DNA of 64,000 nt from Ligilactobacillus cholophilus (GCF_030389495.1 NZ_CP127832.1:62001-126000), one strand, 5' to 3'; positions 44,843-55,060 are shown, counted from the first letter of the stretch. The notes: generated from the letters alone by a model not told the origin. Translations and numbers: made by a program.

Positions 44843-46318
44843 ATGCTTCCAACAAATTCAAATTCCACTAAAACATTTTTAGGACATCCTCGAGGTTTAG
44901 CTACACTCTTTTTCACTGAAATGTGGGAACGTTTTAGTTATTATGGAATGCGAGCAATTTTATTATTTTATATGTTTTATTCTGTAATGGATGGCGGCCT
45001 TGGTTTCACTAAAGCTCAAGCAGCATCTATAATGTCTATTTATGGTGCACTTGTATATTTAACAAGTGTACTTGGAGGTTTTATTAGTGATCGAATCTGG
45101 GGAAGTAGAAGAACGGTTTTATACGGTGGAATTTTAATTATGTTGGGACATATTGTACTTGCAATATTTACTGGAAGGATTGCACTATATGTTTCTATTG
45201 GATTAATTACATTAGGAACAGGAATGCTAAAACCTAATGTTTCTGAAATGGTGGGAGAACTCTATGATAAAAATAATTATCGTAGAGAAAATGGATTTAA
45301 TATTTTTATCTTTGGTATTAATATGGGGGCATTTATTGCTCCAATTATAGTTGGATATATGGGACAAACCTATAATTTTCATATAGGCTTTTCTATTGCT
45401 GCAATTGGAATGTTTTTTGGTCTTATTCAATATATGATAGATGGTAAAAAATATCTTTCATCTGATAGTTTATTTCCAACAGCTCCATTAGAGCCAGAAG
45501 AGGTTAAAAGTTTAGCACGGAAAATTTTTATTTGGATTATTGGAATAATTTTAATTGGAACAGTAATGACTGCATTTAATATTTTAAGCATTTTAAATAT
45601 AATTACAGTTCTATCTATCTTGACTATAATAATTCCAATTTATTATTTTATTGTAATGATTGTAAGTAAAAAAACATCAAATCAAGAAAGAAGAAAAGTT
45701 TTTTCTTATATTCCTTTATTTTTAGCAGCAATAATGTTTTGGATCATTGAAGAACAGGGGTCAGTAACTTTAGCAATATTTGCGGAAGAACAAACTAAAT
45801 TAACAATTTTTGGTCATAGTTTTCCAGCTAGTTGGTTTCAGAGTTTAAATCCATTATTTATAATGATTTGTGTGCCAGTTTTCATTTTTCTATGGAAAAA
45901 AATGAAGAATAATCAACCATCTGCACCAACTAAATTTTCTATAGGTTTATTTTTTGCTGGAATATCTTTTTTATGGATGATGATACCTGGAATAGTATTT
46001 GGAACAGGAAAACTAGTATCACCTATTTGGTTAATTGTTAGTTGGATTCTAGTAATTATCGGAGAGATGTTTATCTCACCTATTGGGCTATCTACTACGA
46101 CTCAATTAGCTCCAAAGGCATTTAAATCTCAAATGATGAGTATGTGGTTTTTAAGTGATGCTGTTGCTCAAGCTATCAATGCACAAATTGTTAAATTATA
46201 TTCACAAGATACAGAAATTCTATATTTTGGCATATTAGGAATAATCTCAATTATCTTTGGAATAATTCTTTTTTCATTTTCAAAAAGAATTAAAATATTT
46301 ATGACAATAAAAAAATAA
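44843..46318 (+). CDS. dtpT: POT-family di/tripeptide transporter
   Basis: This 491-residue proton-coupled oligopeptide transporter of the DtpT type has about 12-14 hydrophobic segments. It carries the family E-x-x-E-R motif in FFTEMWERFSYYGMRAI, the SDRIWGSRR loop and GTGMLKPNVSEMVGELY. It imports di- and tripeptides, the main nitrogen source of auxotrophic lactic acid bacteria. ATG 44843 has AGAAGG about 8 bp upstream. It stands alone between the rrn terminator and tRNA-Tyr. Confidence 0.95.
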   Translation: MLPTNSNSTKTFLGHPRGLATLFFTEMWERFSYYGMRAILLFYMFYSVMDGGLGFTKAQAASIMSIYGALVYLTSVLGGFISDRIWGSRRTVLYGGILIMLGHIVLAIFTGRIALYVSIGLITLGTGMLKPNVSEMVGELYDKNNYRRENGFNIFIFGINMGAFIAPIIVGYMGQTYNFHIGFSIAAIGMFFGLIQYMIDGKKYLSSDSLFPTAPLEPEEVKSLARKIFIWIIGIILIGTVMTAFNILSILNIITVLSILTIIIPIYYFIVMIVSKKTSNQERRKVFSYIPLFLAAIMFWIIEEQGSVTLAIFAEEQTKLTIFGHSFPASWFQSLNPLFIMICVPVFIFLWKKMKNNQPSAPTKFSIGLFFAGISFLWMMIPGIVFGTGKLVSPIWLIVSWILVIIGEMFISPIGLSTTTQLAPKAFKSQMMSMWFLSDAVAQAINAQIVKLYSQDTEILYFGILGIISIIFGIILFSFSKRIKIFMTIKK

Positions 46319-46406
46319 TTTTTTTCAGAAAAACACTTGCATTTTTTTCGAATAAAGGGTAATATAATTAAGTCGGATGCGTTAGTTATCCAATAGATAT
46401 TATTGT

Positions 46407-46492
46407 GGAGGGGTAGCGAAGTCTGGCTAAACGCGGCGGACTGTAAATCCGCTCCTTCGGGTTCGGTGGTTCGAATCCACTCCCCTCCACCA
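46407..46492 (+). tRNA. tRNA-Tyr (GTA), CCA encoded
   Basis: A class II tRNA with a long variable arm (CCTTCGGG region), acceptor GGAGGGG/CCCCTCC, anticodon loop CTGTAAA and discriminator A. The terminal CCA is encoded (46490-46492), unlike the rrn-linked tRNAs. Confidence 0.96.
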
Positions 46493-46496
46493 TTAT

Positions 46497-46568
46497 TGGG
46501 GTATAGCCAAGCGGTAAGGCAACGGTTTTTGGTACCGTGATGCGCTGGTTCGAATCCAGCTACCCCAA
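46497..46568 (+). tRNA. tRNA-Gln (TTG)
   Basis: A 72-nt cloverleaf has acceptor TGGGGTA/TACCCCA, anticodon loop TTTTGGT and discriminator A. It lies 4 bp after tRNA-Tyr and shares its transcript, ending at a terminator 7 bp downstream. Confidence 0.96.
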
Positions 46569-46574
46569 CTATTT

Positions 46575-46605
46575 AAGACTGTGACTGTGGTTACAGTCTT
46601 TTATT
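46575..46605 (+). terminator. terminator of the Tyr-Gln tRNA pair
   Basis: AAGACTGT (46575-46582) pairs with ACAGTCTT (46593-46600), followed by TTATT. Confidence 0.82.
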
Positions 46606-46661
46606 GTATATAAGTAAAGCTAAGATTTATGTTTAAGAAAATTTTATAAGGGTGTAATTTC

Positions 46662-47360
46662 ATGGGATCTCCAATTTATATTCGAATTCATAATAGTATT
46701 AAAGAATCAATTGAAAATGGGAAATGGCAGGTTGGAGAAAGAATTCCAGCAGAACGTGAGCTAGCTATTGAATTTGGGGTTAGTAGAATGACGCTTCGTC
46801 AAGCAATTCAAACATTAGTTGATGAAGGAATTTTGGAACGTCGCGTTGGTTCTGGAACTTTTGTTGCTCGTAAAAAAGTTCAAGAAAAGATGTCTGGAAT
46901 TACTAGTTTTACACAGATAATGGAAAATCAAAATCGTCATCCATCTAGCAAAACTATTTCATATCAAGTAGCAACACCATCATTAAGTGAACGTGAGCAT
47001 TTAAAGTTAAATGATAAAGTAAATGTATTAAGAATGGAAAGAATTAGATATGCAGATAATGTTCCTATTTGTTTTGAAGTAACTACATTACCTTATGATT
47101 TAGTAAAAAAATATCAACGTTCACAAATAACTAAGTCATTATACCAAACGCTTGAGGAACATGGATTACATATTGGTCATGCACAACAGATTGTATCTGC
47201 CTCTAGTGCATCAGAAAGAATTTCAGATTATTTAAACATTAAAAGAGGAGCCCCAATTTTAAAATTACGGCAAATTACGCAACTTAATTCAGGAAAACCA
47301 TTCGAATATGTACGAACAGAATATGCTGGAGAACGTTTTGAATTTTACTTAGAAAAATAA
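46662..47360 (+). CDS. nagR: GntR/HutC-family regulator, NagR (YvoA) type
   Basis: This 232-residue regulator has an N-terminal winged helix (about 5-75: IRIHNSIKESIENGKWQVGE, GVSRMTLRQAIQTLVDEGIL) and a C-terminal UTRA effector domain (about 90-230). The style matches NagR/YvoA, which senses amino-sugar phosphates. The likely target is the dre-like operator pair before nagB at 1851-1883; no such operator was seen before this gene. It is monocistronic between two terminators. The regulator-operator link is inferred. Confidence 0.88.
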   Translation: MGSPIYIRIHNSIKESIENGKWQVGERIPAERELAIEFGVSRMTLRQAIQTLVDEGILERRVGSGTFVARKKVQEKMSGITSFTQIMENQNRHPSSKTISYQVATPSLSEREHLKLNDKVNVLRMERIRYADNVPICFEVTTLPYDLVKKYQRSQITKSLYQTLEEHGLHIGHAQQIVSASSASERISDYLNIKRGAPILKLRQITQLNSGKPFEYVRTEYAGERFEFYLEK

Positions 47361-47393
47361 AGTATTCCCTAAAGGAATACTTTATTTTTTTTG
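47360..47393 (+). terminator. bidirectional terminator between nagR and tagA
   Basis: A 10-bp stem (47360-47369 with 47375-47384) is followed by a T run on the plus strand and overlaps the stop region of the converging minus-strand gene. Confidence 0.88.
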
Positions 47394-48113
47394 TTTAAAT
47401 TTCTCTTTATAGATTAATAATAGATATTTTGGAAGAGCAAGCATACGTATAAAACGTTTAGGTTCTTGAATTAAACGATAAAGCCATTCTATATGATGAT
47501 TAATCCAAAATTCAGGTGCACGATTAATATTTCCTGCTAAAATATCAAAACTTCCACCGACTCCCATCCAAATCGAATTAGAGATTTCTCTATATTTTTC
47601 AATGAAATAGTCTTGTTTCGGAAATCCCAAAGCAACGAAAATAAAATCAGGTTGTTTTTGTTTAATGTCTTTAATAATTGGATCAGGATTTTTGAAATAA
47701 CCATTATGATATCCACTAATAATAATATCAGGGTAATCTTTTTGTACATTAATAATGGTATCCTTAATTATTGTTTCTTTTGCACCTAAAAAATATACTT
47801 TACATTTATTTTTATTGGAATACTTTAGTAATTTAAGCATAGTATCAAATCCAGTGACTCTTTCAGGTAATGGTGTGTTTAGTATATTTGCACCTTTTAT
47901 AATTCCAATTCCGTCAGCAGTTACATAATCGGCATGATTAATAATTTTTTGATATTCTTTGTTTTTTCTTGCTGCTAAAACAATTTCTGGATTTGCAGTA
48001 ACAATAAAACGATTTTTTTTATGTTTATGATCATCAATTAGGGATTTAATTAATTGATTTTCAGTAATCTTAGTAAAATTAATTCCTAATATATTGATAT
48101 GTTCAAAATGCAA
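47382..48113 (-). CDS. tagA: WecG/TagA/CpsF-family glycosyltransferase
   Basis: The 243-residue protein is a TagA-type N-acetylmannosaminyltransferase that adds the second sugar of the wall teichoic acid linkage unit. Diagnostic stretches are RFIVTANPEIVLAARKN, ADGIGIIKGA, KVYFLGAKE, FVALGFPKQDYFIEKYR and GVGGSFDILAGNINRAPEFW. The start is a TTG at 48113 with an AGAAAG site about 11 bp before it; no ATG is available nearby. No other teichoic acid genes are adjacent, which is common for tagA in lactobacilli. Confidence 0.92.
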   Translation of the reverse strand: MHFEHINILGINFTKITENQLIKSLIDDHKHKKNRFIVTANPEIVLAARKNKEYQKIINHADYVTADGIGIIKGANILNTPLPERVTGFDTMLKLLKYSNKNKCKVYFLGAKETIIKDTIINVQKDYPDIIISGYHNGYFKNPDPIIKDIKQKQPDFIFVALGFPKQDYFIEKYREISNSIWMGVGGSFDILAGNINRAPEFWINHHIEWLYRLIQEPKRFIRMLALPKYLLLIYKEKFKQKK

Positions 48114-48244
48114 AATATCAGCTACTTTCTAGAAGATTACTTTTAATTATAAACAAATTTTTTATAGGTGTGAATAATATATTAAAAAGTGATAAAATAA
48201 GTACAACTATAATAAATTAAAGAATTATCTTAAAGAGGATTAAA

Positions 48245-49723
48245 ATGACACATAAATATGCAGACGATAGTTTAGCACTTCATACAGATGCGTATGAACT
48301 AAATATGATAGAAACATACTGGAGAAAAGGAATTGCAGATAGAAATGCAATCTTTGAAGTTTATTTTAGGGATTTACCATTTGATAACGGCTATGCTATT
48401 TTTGCTGGATTAGAAAGAATTATTCAATATTTGCAAAACTTACGCTTTTCAGAATCTGATTTACAGTATCTTAAAGAAGTAATGAATTATGAAGATGATT
48501 TTATTGAATACTTACGTAAGTTTAAAGTACGTTTGAGTATACGTTCAATGGTTGAGGGAGAAGTAGTATTTAATAATGAGCCATTAATGCAAATTGAAGG
48601 ACCACTTGCTGATTGTCAGTTAGTGGAAACAGCAATTTTAAATATTATCAACTATCAGACTTTAATTGCAACAAAAGCAGCACGAATTAGATCAGTTGTA
48701 TCTGATGATGCATTACTCGAATTTGGTAGTCGTCGTGCTCAAGAAATGGATGCAGCAATTTGGGGAACTAGAGCAGCTTATATTGGCGGATTTGATGCAA
48801 CAAGTAATTTGCGTGCAGGTAAAATTTTTGGTATTCCAGCTAGTGGAACACATGCACACGCTTTAGTCCAAACATATCAAAATGATTATGAAGCATTTAA
48901 AGCTTATGCAGAAACACATAAGAATTGTGTATTTCTTGTGGATACTTATGATACTTTACGTTCTGGTGTGCCAAGTGCAATTCGTGTTGCCAAAGAAATG
49001 GGAGATAAGATTAATTTCCTTGGTGTCAGAATTGACTCTGGAGATATGGCATATATATCTAAATGTGTTAGAAAACAACTTGATGCTGCAGGTTTTAAAG
49101 ATGCTAAAATATATGCATCAAATGATTTGGATGAAAAGACTATTATGAATTTAAAAATGCAACATGCGAAAATTGACGTTTGGGGCGTTGGAACTAAGTT
49201 AATTACCGCATATGATCAACCTGCATTGGGAGCTGTTTATAAAATGGTTGCCATTGAAAATAGTCAAGGAGAAATGGAAGATACTATTAAGATTTCAAAT
49301 AATGTTAATAAGATTTCTACTCCAGGTAAAAAACAAGTTTGGCGTATTACTAAAAAAGCTTCAGGAAAATCCGAAGGTGATTATATTGCTTTAAGTAATG
49401 AACAACCACAAAGAAGAAAATCCTTATTAATGTTTCATCCGCAATATACATATATTAATAAAGAAGTAACAGATTTTAATGCTCGTCCATTATTAGCTAA
49501 TATTTTTGAAAATGGCAAATTGGTATACAAACAACCAAGTCTTGATGAAATAAAGAAATATTCACATGATAATTTAGAGAGTCTTTGGGGAGAATACAAA
49601 CGCCTTTTAAACCCTCAAGATTATCCTGTAGACTTATCCAAAGAGTGTTACGATAACAAAATGAATATAATTCAAAAAATTAGAGAGACAAATAGTAAAA
49701 AGCCAATGCCTAATGACATTTAA
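48245..49723 (+). CDS. pncB: nicotinate phosphoribosyltransferase
   Basis: PncB joins nicotinate and PRPP to give nicotinate mononucleotide in NAD salvage. The 492-residue protein shows LHTDAYELNMIETYWRKG, EFGSRRAQEMDAAIWGTRAA, SGTHAHALVQTY and LGVRIDSGDMAY. It is the longer Gram-positive form. AGAGGA precedes ATG 48245. nadE follows after 20 bp, giving a two-step salvage operon. Confidence 0.96.
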   Translation: MTHKYADDSLALHTDAYELNMIETYWRKGIADRNAIFEVYFRDLPFDNGYAIFAGLERIIQYLQNLRFSESDLQYLKEVMNYEDDFIEYLRKFKVRLSIRSMVEGEVVFNNEPLMQIEGPLADCQLVETAILNIINYQTLIATKAARIRSVVSDDALLEFGSRRAQEMDAAIWGTRAAYIGGFDATSNLRAGKIFGIPASGTHAHALVQTYQNDYEAFKAYAETHKNCVFLVDTYDTLRSGVPSAIRVAKEMGDKINFLGVRIDSGDMAYISKCVRKQLDAAGFKDAKIYASNDLDEKTIMNLKMQHAKIDVWGVGTKLITAYDQPALGAVYKMVAIENSQGEMEDTIKISNNVNKISTPGKKQVWRITKKASGKSEGDYIALSNEQPQRRKSLLMFHPQYTYINKEVTDFNARPLLANIFENGKLVYKQPSLDEIKKYSHDNLESLWGEYKRLLNPQDYPVDLSKECYDNKMNIIQKIRETNSKKPMPNDI

Positions 49724-49743
49724 TATGATTTGGAGTGATTGTA

Positions 49744-50571
49744 ATGCGAAAATTACAAGCTGAGATTATTAATACTTTGAAAGTAAAATCTGAAATTGAT
49801 CCAAAAGTAGAAATTAGATCATCAATAGATTTTTTGAAAGAATATTTGAAAAAAAATTCTTTTCTTAAGACATTAGTTTTAGGAATTTCTGGCGGACAAG
49901 ATTCTACTTTAGCAGGGAAACTAAGCCAAATGGCAATTAAAGAGATGCGTGAAGAAACAAATGATGATACATATCAATTTATTGCAGTTCGGCTACCATA
50001 TGGAAATCAAGCAGATGAAAAAGATGCAATGGATGCAATCGACTTTATCGATGCTGATCAAGTAATGCGTATTAATATAAAAGAAGCAGCTGATAAGATG
50101 ACAACAGCTGTAGAAGAAAATAATATTAAAATTAGCGATTTTAATAAGGGAAATATTAAGGCACGTGAACGAATGATCGCACAATATGCAGTAGCTGGAG
50201 CAACTAGTGGTGCAGTTGTAGGGACTGATCATGCTGCCGAAGCAATTACTGGGTTCTATACAAAATATGGTGATGGTGGAGCAGATATTACTCCTTTATG
50301 GCGTTTAGATAAGCGACAAGGAAAAATGATGCTAGCATATTTAAATGCACCTAAGCATTTATATGAAAAAACACCTACTGCTGATTTAGAAGATGAACGT
50401 CCTGCATTACCTGATGAAGTTGCTTTAGGAGTAACTTATGATGATATAGATGACTATTTAGAAGGTAAAGATATTGATAGTCATAATGCAGAAATTATAG
50501 AAAATTGGTATCAAAAAACAGAACATAAACGACACATGCCAATTAATATTTATGATGAATTTTGGAAATAA
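49744..50571 (+). CDS. nadE: ammonia-dependent NAD synthetase
   Basis: NadE amidates deamido-NAD to NAD. The 275-residue enzyme has the PP-loop SGGQDS at 49-54, [32 protein letters not shown] and the C-terminal [15 protein letters not shown]. There is no glutaminase domain, so it uses ammonia. ATG 49744 follows GGAGTG; the frame from 49735 starts inside that site and is not used. Confidence 0.96.
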   Translation: MRKLQAEIINTLKVKSEIDPKVEIRSSIDFLKEYLKKNSFLKTLVLGISGGQDSTLAGKLSQMAIKEMREETNDDTYQFIAVRLPYGNQADEKDAMDAIDFIDADQVMRINIKEAADKMTTAVEENNIKISDFNKGNIKARERMIAQYAVAGATSGAVVGTDHAAEAITGFYTKYGDGGADITPLWRLDKRQGKMMLAYLNAPKHLYEKTPTADLEDERPALPDEVALGVTYDDIDDYLEGKDIDSHNAEIIENWYQKTEHKRHMPINIYDEFWK

Positions 50572-50588
50572 CGATAAGGATGAATTAA

Positions 50589-51023
50589 ATGAAAAAAATT
50601 AGTATGAGCCAATATTTAGGTACAATAAATGCAGTACTTGATAGTACACAAAAAATGAGCAGCAAAATGGATCCATATTTTAAAATTTTTAGAAATGCAT
50701 TAAATAATAATGAACAAATTGAATCTGCTGATTATGCTGATACAAAAGAAAAGTTTGCTGAGGGCATTAAGCAATATGAAGAAAATTTATCTAAATTAAC
50801 TCAAGCTAAACCACCAGTAAAAATTATTGGTATCCACAAAATGTTTGTTTCTCATTATCGTGAGTTTGTAAATGCTTGCATAGAAATGAATAAAAGTATT
50901 GATTTTGAAAATGAAAGTGTTAATAAAACAGAGTTTGATAATGCAGAACAATTGCAAGAACAAGCAATGGATAAGATTAATTCAAATGTGCAAAAAATAG
51001 TACAAAATTTAAGATTGGTTTAA
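50589..51023 (+). CDS. conserved hypothetical protein, 144 aa
   Basis: I do not recognise this family. The product is hydrophilic and almost entirely helical, with a central ITGIHKMFVSHYREF-like segment (IIGIHKMFVSHYREFVNACI) and heptad-like spacing suggesting a helical bundle. There is no signal peptide or membrane segment. It lies 17 bp after nadE with its own AAGGA site and ends at a terminator, so it is transcribed with pncB-nadE. A link to NAD metabolism is not shown. Confidence 0.75.
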   Translation: MKKISMSQYLGTINAVLDSTQKMSSKMDPYFKIFRNALNNNEQIESADYADTKEKFAEGIKQYEENLSKLTQAKPPVKIIGIHKMFVSHYREFVNACIEMNKSIDFENESVNKTEFDNAEQLQEQAMDKINSNVQKIVQNLRLV

Positions 51024-51043
51024 TGATAGATAAATTTAAAGTT

Positions 51044-51082
51044 GGAGGTTGTGACAGATATTGTCATAGCCTCATCTTTTTA
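51044..51082 (+). terminator. terminator of the pncB-nadE unit
   Basis: A 12-bp stem with wobbles (51045-51056 with 51062-51073) and a short loop is followed by ATCTTTTTATTT. Confidence 0.8.
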
Positions 51083-51113
51083 TTTAAATTTAAATCTAAA
51101 GGAAGAAATATAG

Positions 51114-53300
51114 ATGGAACAAAAATGTTTAAAAATAACATATGAAAAATTACCAAAATATCAAGCAAAACAAATCAAAGCGACGTTAAATTTATTGGAA
51201 GATGGTAATACAATCCCATTTATCGCACGTTATCGCAAAGAAAAAACAGGAAGTTTAAATGAAGTTGAAATTCATGAGATTCAAGAAACATTTGAACAAG
51301 TTGCTAAGTTAGAAAAAAGAAAAACAGATATTTTAGAAAAAATAGAACAACAAGGAAAATTAACTGCACAATTAAAACAAAAAATAAATCTTGCAACAAC
51401 AATGCAATTGCTAGAAGATTTATATTTACCATTTAAGAAAAAAAGAGAAACTAAGGCAGAAATTGCGAAAAAAGCGGGACTGGAAAACTTAGCATACTAT
51501 ATTTTAAACTTTAATGAACAAATTGAAAATGAGGCTAAAAAATATTTAAATGAAGAACATAAAATTTTAACAGTAGAAGATGCATTAAATGGTGCTCATG
51601 AAATCATTACAGAGGCATTTGGAGAAAATGTACAATTACGTGAATGGGTGCGTAACAACACATTTAAATATGGAACTTTAGTTTCTCGTGTTAAAGATAG
51701 CGAAAAAGATGAGAAACAAGTCTATATGAATTACTATGATTTTAATAAGAAATTAAATAAATTGGCATCTTATCAAATTTTAGCTTTAGATCGTGGAGAA
51801 AAGGAAAAAATTTTGAAATTAAAGATAGATGTGGATGAGAATTATATTTTACATTATTTCCATTCGCGGTTTATTGGTTCAAAAAAAGGTGAAGCAGTTA
51901 AATATATTGAACGAGCATATACTGATGCTTATCGAAGATTTATTAAACCAGCTATCGAACGTGAAATTCGTAAAAAATTAACTTCATCTGCTGATGATCA
52001 GGCAATTCATGTATTTGGAGATAATTTATATCATTTATTAATGCAGGCACCTTTGAAAGGGAAAATTATTCTTGGATTAGATCCGGCTTTTAGAACAGGA
52101 TGCAAATTAGCAGTAATTGATTCAACGGGTAAATTTCTAACTAAAGCGGTAATATATCCACATGAAAAGGCAAAAGGACAAAAGCCTAATAAAGAATTAC
52201 GTAATAAAGCAAAAGAAATATTAAAAAAATTAATTCTTGATTATCATGTTGAAATGATTGCAATTGGAAATGGAACTGCTAGTCGTGAATCAGAACATTT
52301 TGTTGCAGAGGTATTAAAAGAAATTGATAATAAGGTATATTATGTAATAGTCAATGAAGCAGGGGCTTCAGTATATTCTGCTAGTCAAATTGCGCGTGAA
52401 GAATTTCCTGATTTTAATGTTGAAGAAAGATCTGCAGTAAGCATTGCTAGAAGATTACAGGACCCACTCGCAGAATTAATTAAAATTAATCCAAAATCAA
52501 TTGGCGTAGGACAATATCAGCATGATGTACCACAAAATAAATTAAATGATCAACTTAAACAAGTTATTGAAACAGCTGTTAACCAAGTCGGAGTTAATTT
52601 AAATACAGCTAGTATTCAATTGTTGACACATATTTCAGGATTAAATCAAGGAATTGCAAAAGAGATTGTAAAGTACAGAGATGAGGAAGGCAAGTTTAAT
52701 TCAAGAGATCAGCTTAAACAAGTACCTCGTTTAGGTAAAAAAACTTTTGAACAGGCAGCAGGATTTTTGAGAATTAATAGTGGCATAAATCCTCTTGATA
52801 ATACTGATATTCATCCTGAAAGTTATGCGATTGCGGAAAAAATTTTACAGGAAAATAAAATATCTTCTAAGAAGATTGGAACAACAGTTATTAAAGAACA
52901 ACTTAATAATTTTGATATTCAAAAGTTTGCAAATGAAAATAATGTTGGATATGAAACAGTAAAAGATATTATTAGTGGACTAATTACACCGGGAAGAGAT
53001 TTTCGTGATACGATGCCAATGCCATTATTAAAATCAGAAGCATTACATATTGAAGATTTAAATAACGGCATGCATTTGCAAGGAACTGTTCGAAATGTTG
53101 TAGATTTTGGAGTATTTGTTGATATTGGGATAAAGCAAGATGGGTTAGTCCATATTTCTAATCTAAGTAAATCACGTGTAGAAACTCCACAAGATTTTAT
53201 TTCTGTAGGAGATATTGTAGATGTATGGGTTAAAGAAATTGATGAAAAGAGAAATCGAATTCAATTAACGATGATAAAACCAGAAGATGAGGAAAATTAA
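51114..53300 (+). CDS. tex: Tex-family S1 RNA-binding transcription accessory protein
   Basis: The 728-residue Tex protein has the N-terminal helical region (DGNTIPFIARYRKEKTGSL), the YqgF-like RNase H fold (KIILGLDPAFRTGCKLAVID), helix-hairpin-helix repeats (SGLNQGIAKEIVKYRDEEG) and a C-terminal S1 domain (about 648-720, LQGTVRNVVDFGVFVDIG). It binds nucleic acids and is linked to transcription; its exact role in lactobacilli is not settled. AAGGAAG precedes ATG 51114. It overlaps sprT by 14 bp. Confidence 0.95.
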   Translation: MEQKCLKITYEKLPKYQAKQIKATLNLLEDGNTIPFIARYRKEKTGSLNEVEIHEIQETFEQVAKLEKRKTDILEKIEQQGKLTAQLKQKINLATTMQLLEDLYLPFKKKRETKAEIAKKAGLENLAYYILNFNEQIENEAKKYLNEEHKILTVEDALNGAHEIITEAFGENVQLREWVRNNTFKYGTLVSRVKDSEKDEKQVYMNYYDFNKKLNKLASYQILALDRGEKEKILKLKIDVDENYILHYFHSRFIGSKKGEAVKYIERAYTDAYRRFIKPAIEREIRKKLTSSADDQAIHVFGDNLYHLLMQAPLKGKIILGLDPAFRTGCKLAVIDSTGKFLTKAVIYPHEKAKGQKPNKELRNKAKEILKKLILDYHVEMIAIGNGTASRESEHFVAEVLKEIDNKVYYVIVNEAGASVYSASQIAREEFPDFNVEERSAVSIARRLQDPLAELIKINPKSIGVGQYQHDVPQNKLNDQLKQVIETAVNQVGVNLNTASIQLLTHISGLNQGIAKEIVKYRDEEGKFNSRDQLKQVPRLGKKTFEQAAGFLRINSGINPLDNTDIHPESYAIAEKILQENKISSKKIGTTVIKEQLNNFDIQKFANENNVGYETVKDIISGLITPGRDFRDTMPMPLLKSEALHIEDLNNGMHLQGTVRNVVDFGVFVDIGIKQDGLVHISNLSKSRVETPQDFISVGDIVDVWVKEIDEKRNRIQLTMIKPEDEEN

Positions 53301-53748
53301 AGAATATGAATTGCAAAAATTAGTTGAGAAAATTTCTTGTGATTATTTTAATGCACCATTTAATCATACAGTAACTTTAAATCAGCGTTTAAGAACGACA
53401 GGTGGGCGCTATTTACTGGCTAGTCATAATATCGAAATAAACCCCAAAATTATTGAAAATTATGATAAAGGTGTTCTAATAGGAGTAATAAAACATGAAT
53501 TATGCCACTATCATTTACATATAAATCATAAGGGTTATCAGCATAGAAATACTGATTTTAAATTATTATTAAAAAAAGTGAATGGTTTAAGATACGCTCC
53601 AGCAACTTTAAATACAAAAATTAAAGTTGTTTATGAATGTATAAAATGTAAAAAACAATATCCGAGAAGAAGGCATATAAATACTGATCATTATTGTTGC
53701 TCAAATTGTGGAGGAAAGTTAAAAATAATTCAAGAACATTCAAATTAG
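53287..53748 (+). CDS. SprT-like zinc protein (YdcK type)
   Basis: The 153-residue protein has the SprT zinc-protease motif HELCHYH (His70, Glu71, His74). It also has a C-terminal zinc ribbon with four Cys (CIKCKKQYPRRR ... CCSNCGGKL). In bacteria its substrate is unknown; eukaryotic SprT proteins cut DNA-protein crosslinks. ATG 53287 lies inside the end of tex, so translation is coupled. The tex-sprT pairing is common in Firmicutes. Confidence 0.93.
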   Translation: MRKIKEYELQKLVEKISCDYFNAPFNHTVTLNQRLRTTGGRYLLASHNIEINPKIIENYDKGVLIGVIKHELCHYHLHINHKGYQHRNTDFKLLLKKVNGLRYAPATLNTKIKVVYECIKCKKQYPRRRHINTDHYCCSNCGGKLKIIQEHSN

Positions 53749-53792
53749 ACTTGTACATGCTAATTTAATTTGATATAATTACTAATGTTGTC

Positions 53793-53877
53793 GCGGGTAT
53801 GGCGGAATTGGCAGACGCGTCAGACTAAGGATCTGGTGAGCATTGCGCTCGTGATGGTTCGAATCCATTTACCCGCA
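53793..53877 (+). tRNA. tRNA-Leu (AAG)
   Basis: An 85-nt class II tRNA has acceptor GCGGGTA/TACCCGC, a long variable arm, anticodon loop CTAAGGA and discriminator A. CCA is not encoded. A TATAAT box lies about 20 bp before it. Confidence 0.96.
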
Positions 53878-53896
53878 TAATGTTAGTAATATAAGG

Positions 53897-53932
53897 AATA
53901 ACAAGACTCAATTGAGCCTTGTTATTTTTTTA
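53897..53932 (+). terminator. terminator of tRNA-Leu
   Basis: AATAACAAG (53897-53905) pairs with CTTGTTATT (53918-53926), with CTCAATTGAG forming an inner stem; a T run follows. Confidence 0.9.
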
Positions 53933-54077
53933 GTTATAATTTAACATCTTAGATAAAATTTTCTTATTTTTAATAAAACTATAGTATATTAATTGCAAAA
54001 AATAAATTTATGGTATATCTTTTAAAATGGAATTCGAAAAGGATAGTATAATACTTTGTGTTTTGAGGTGAAAAGAG

Positions 54078-55052
54078 ATGTCAGAAGGAATTAAATTAAC
54101 TGCAAGTGCGTCATATTTACCAGAACGTGTGGTAACTAATGATGAATTAAGTGAAATTATGGATACTACGGATGAATGGATTCAGGCGCATACAGGAATT
54201 AAAACTAGACATTATGCAATTGATGAAGATTCTTCAGAAATGGCAACAAAGGTTGCGTTAAAATTATTAAAAGAAGCTAATGTCGATGCTAAAGATATTG
54301 ATTTGATTATTTTATCAACAATTTCTCCAGATGCCTTAACGCCTTCAACTGCTGCGTTAGTACAAAAAAATATTGGTGCATCAAATGCTTTTGCATATGA
54401 TTTATCCGCAGCATGTGCAGGATTTATTTTTGGATATAGTACCGCTGATAAGTTTTTACATAGTGCACAGTATAATAAAGCTATGGTTATCAGTGTTGAA
54501 AATAATTCTAAAATGATGGACTTTAAAGATCGTACATCTGCAGTATTTTTTGGCGATGGTGCTGCGGGAGTATTATTAGAAAAAGAACCTAACTCTTCTG
54601 ATACTTTACTTGCTGAAAAAATGTGTACAGATGGAGATATGGGATCAGTTAACAGTGGTAGAATTAAGCCATTAAGTAAAATTTCAAGTGAAAATTACCC
54701 TCAAGCGAAAGCTTTTTATCAAAATGGACCAGCAGTATTTAATTTTGTTACTTCAACTGTAATTGATCATATGAAAGAATTTATGAAACAAAATAATGTT
54801 AAACCAGATGATATTGATTTAGTAATCCCTCATCAAGCTAATTTAAGATTATTAGAAAAAATATCTGAAGGGTTAAATATTCCATTTGAAAAATTTGCAG
54901 TAAATGTAGATTATGCAGGAAATACATCTTCTGTTGGAATCCCACTAGCTTTGGATGAAGAATTAAAGAAGGGAAATAAGCCTAAAAAAGCATTATTAAC
55001 TGGATTTGGTGCAGGATTAGTTTATGGAAGTTTATTATTAGATTTGTCATAA
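54078..55052 (+). CDS. fabH: beta-ketoacyl-ACP synthase III (stand-alone FabH)
   Basis: FabH condenses acyl-CoA with malonyl-ACP to start fatty acid chains. The 324-residue enzyme has the catalytic Cys113 in DLSAACAGFIFG, the His region PHQANLRLLE and the Asn region DYAGNTSSVG. It is not beside other fab genes: tRNA-Leu is upstream and a terminator follows. This suggests either a second paralogue with different acyl preference or a displaced single copy; the window cannot decide. GAGGTG precedes ATG 54078. Confidence 0.93.
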   Translation: MSEGIKLTASASYLPERVVTNDELSEIMDTTDEWIQAHTGIKTRHYAIDEDSSEMATKVALKLLKEANVDAKDIDLIILSTISPDALTPSTAALVQKNIGASNAFAYDLSAACAGFIFGYSTADKFLHSAQYNKAMVISVENNSKMMDFKDRTSAVFFGDGAAGVLLEKEPNSSDTLLAEKMCTDGDMGSVNSGRIKPLSKISSENYPQAKAFYQNGPAVFNFVTSTVIDHMKEFMKQNNVKPDDIDLVIPHQANLRLLEKISEGLNIPFEKFAVNVDYAGNTSSVGIPLALDEELKKGNKPKKALLTGFGAGLVYGSLLLDLS

Positions 55053-55060
55053 GTTAAGTA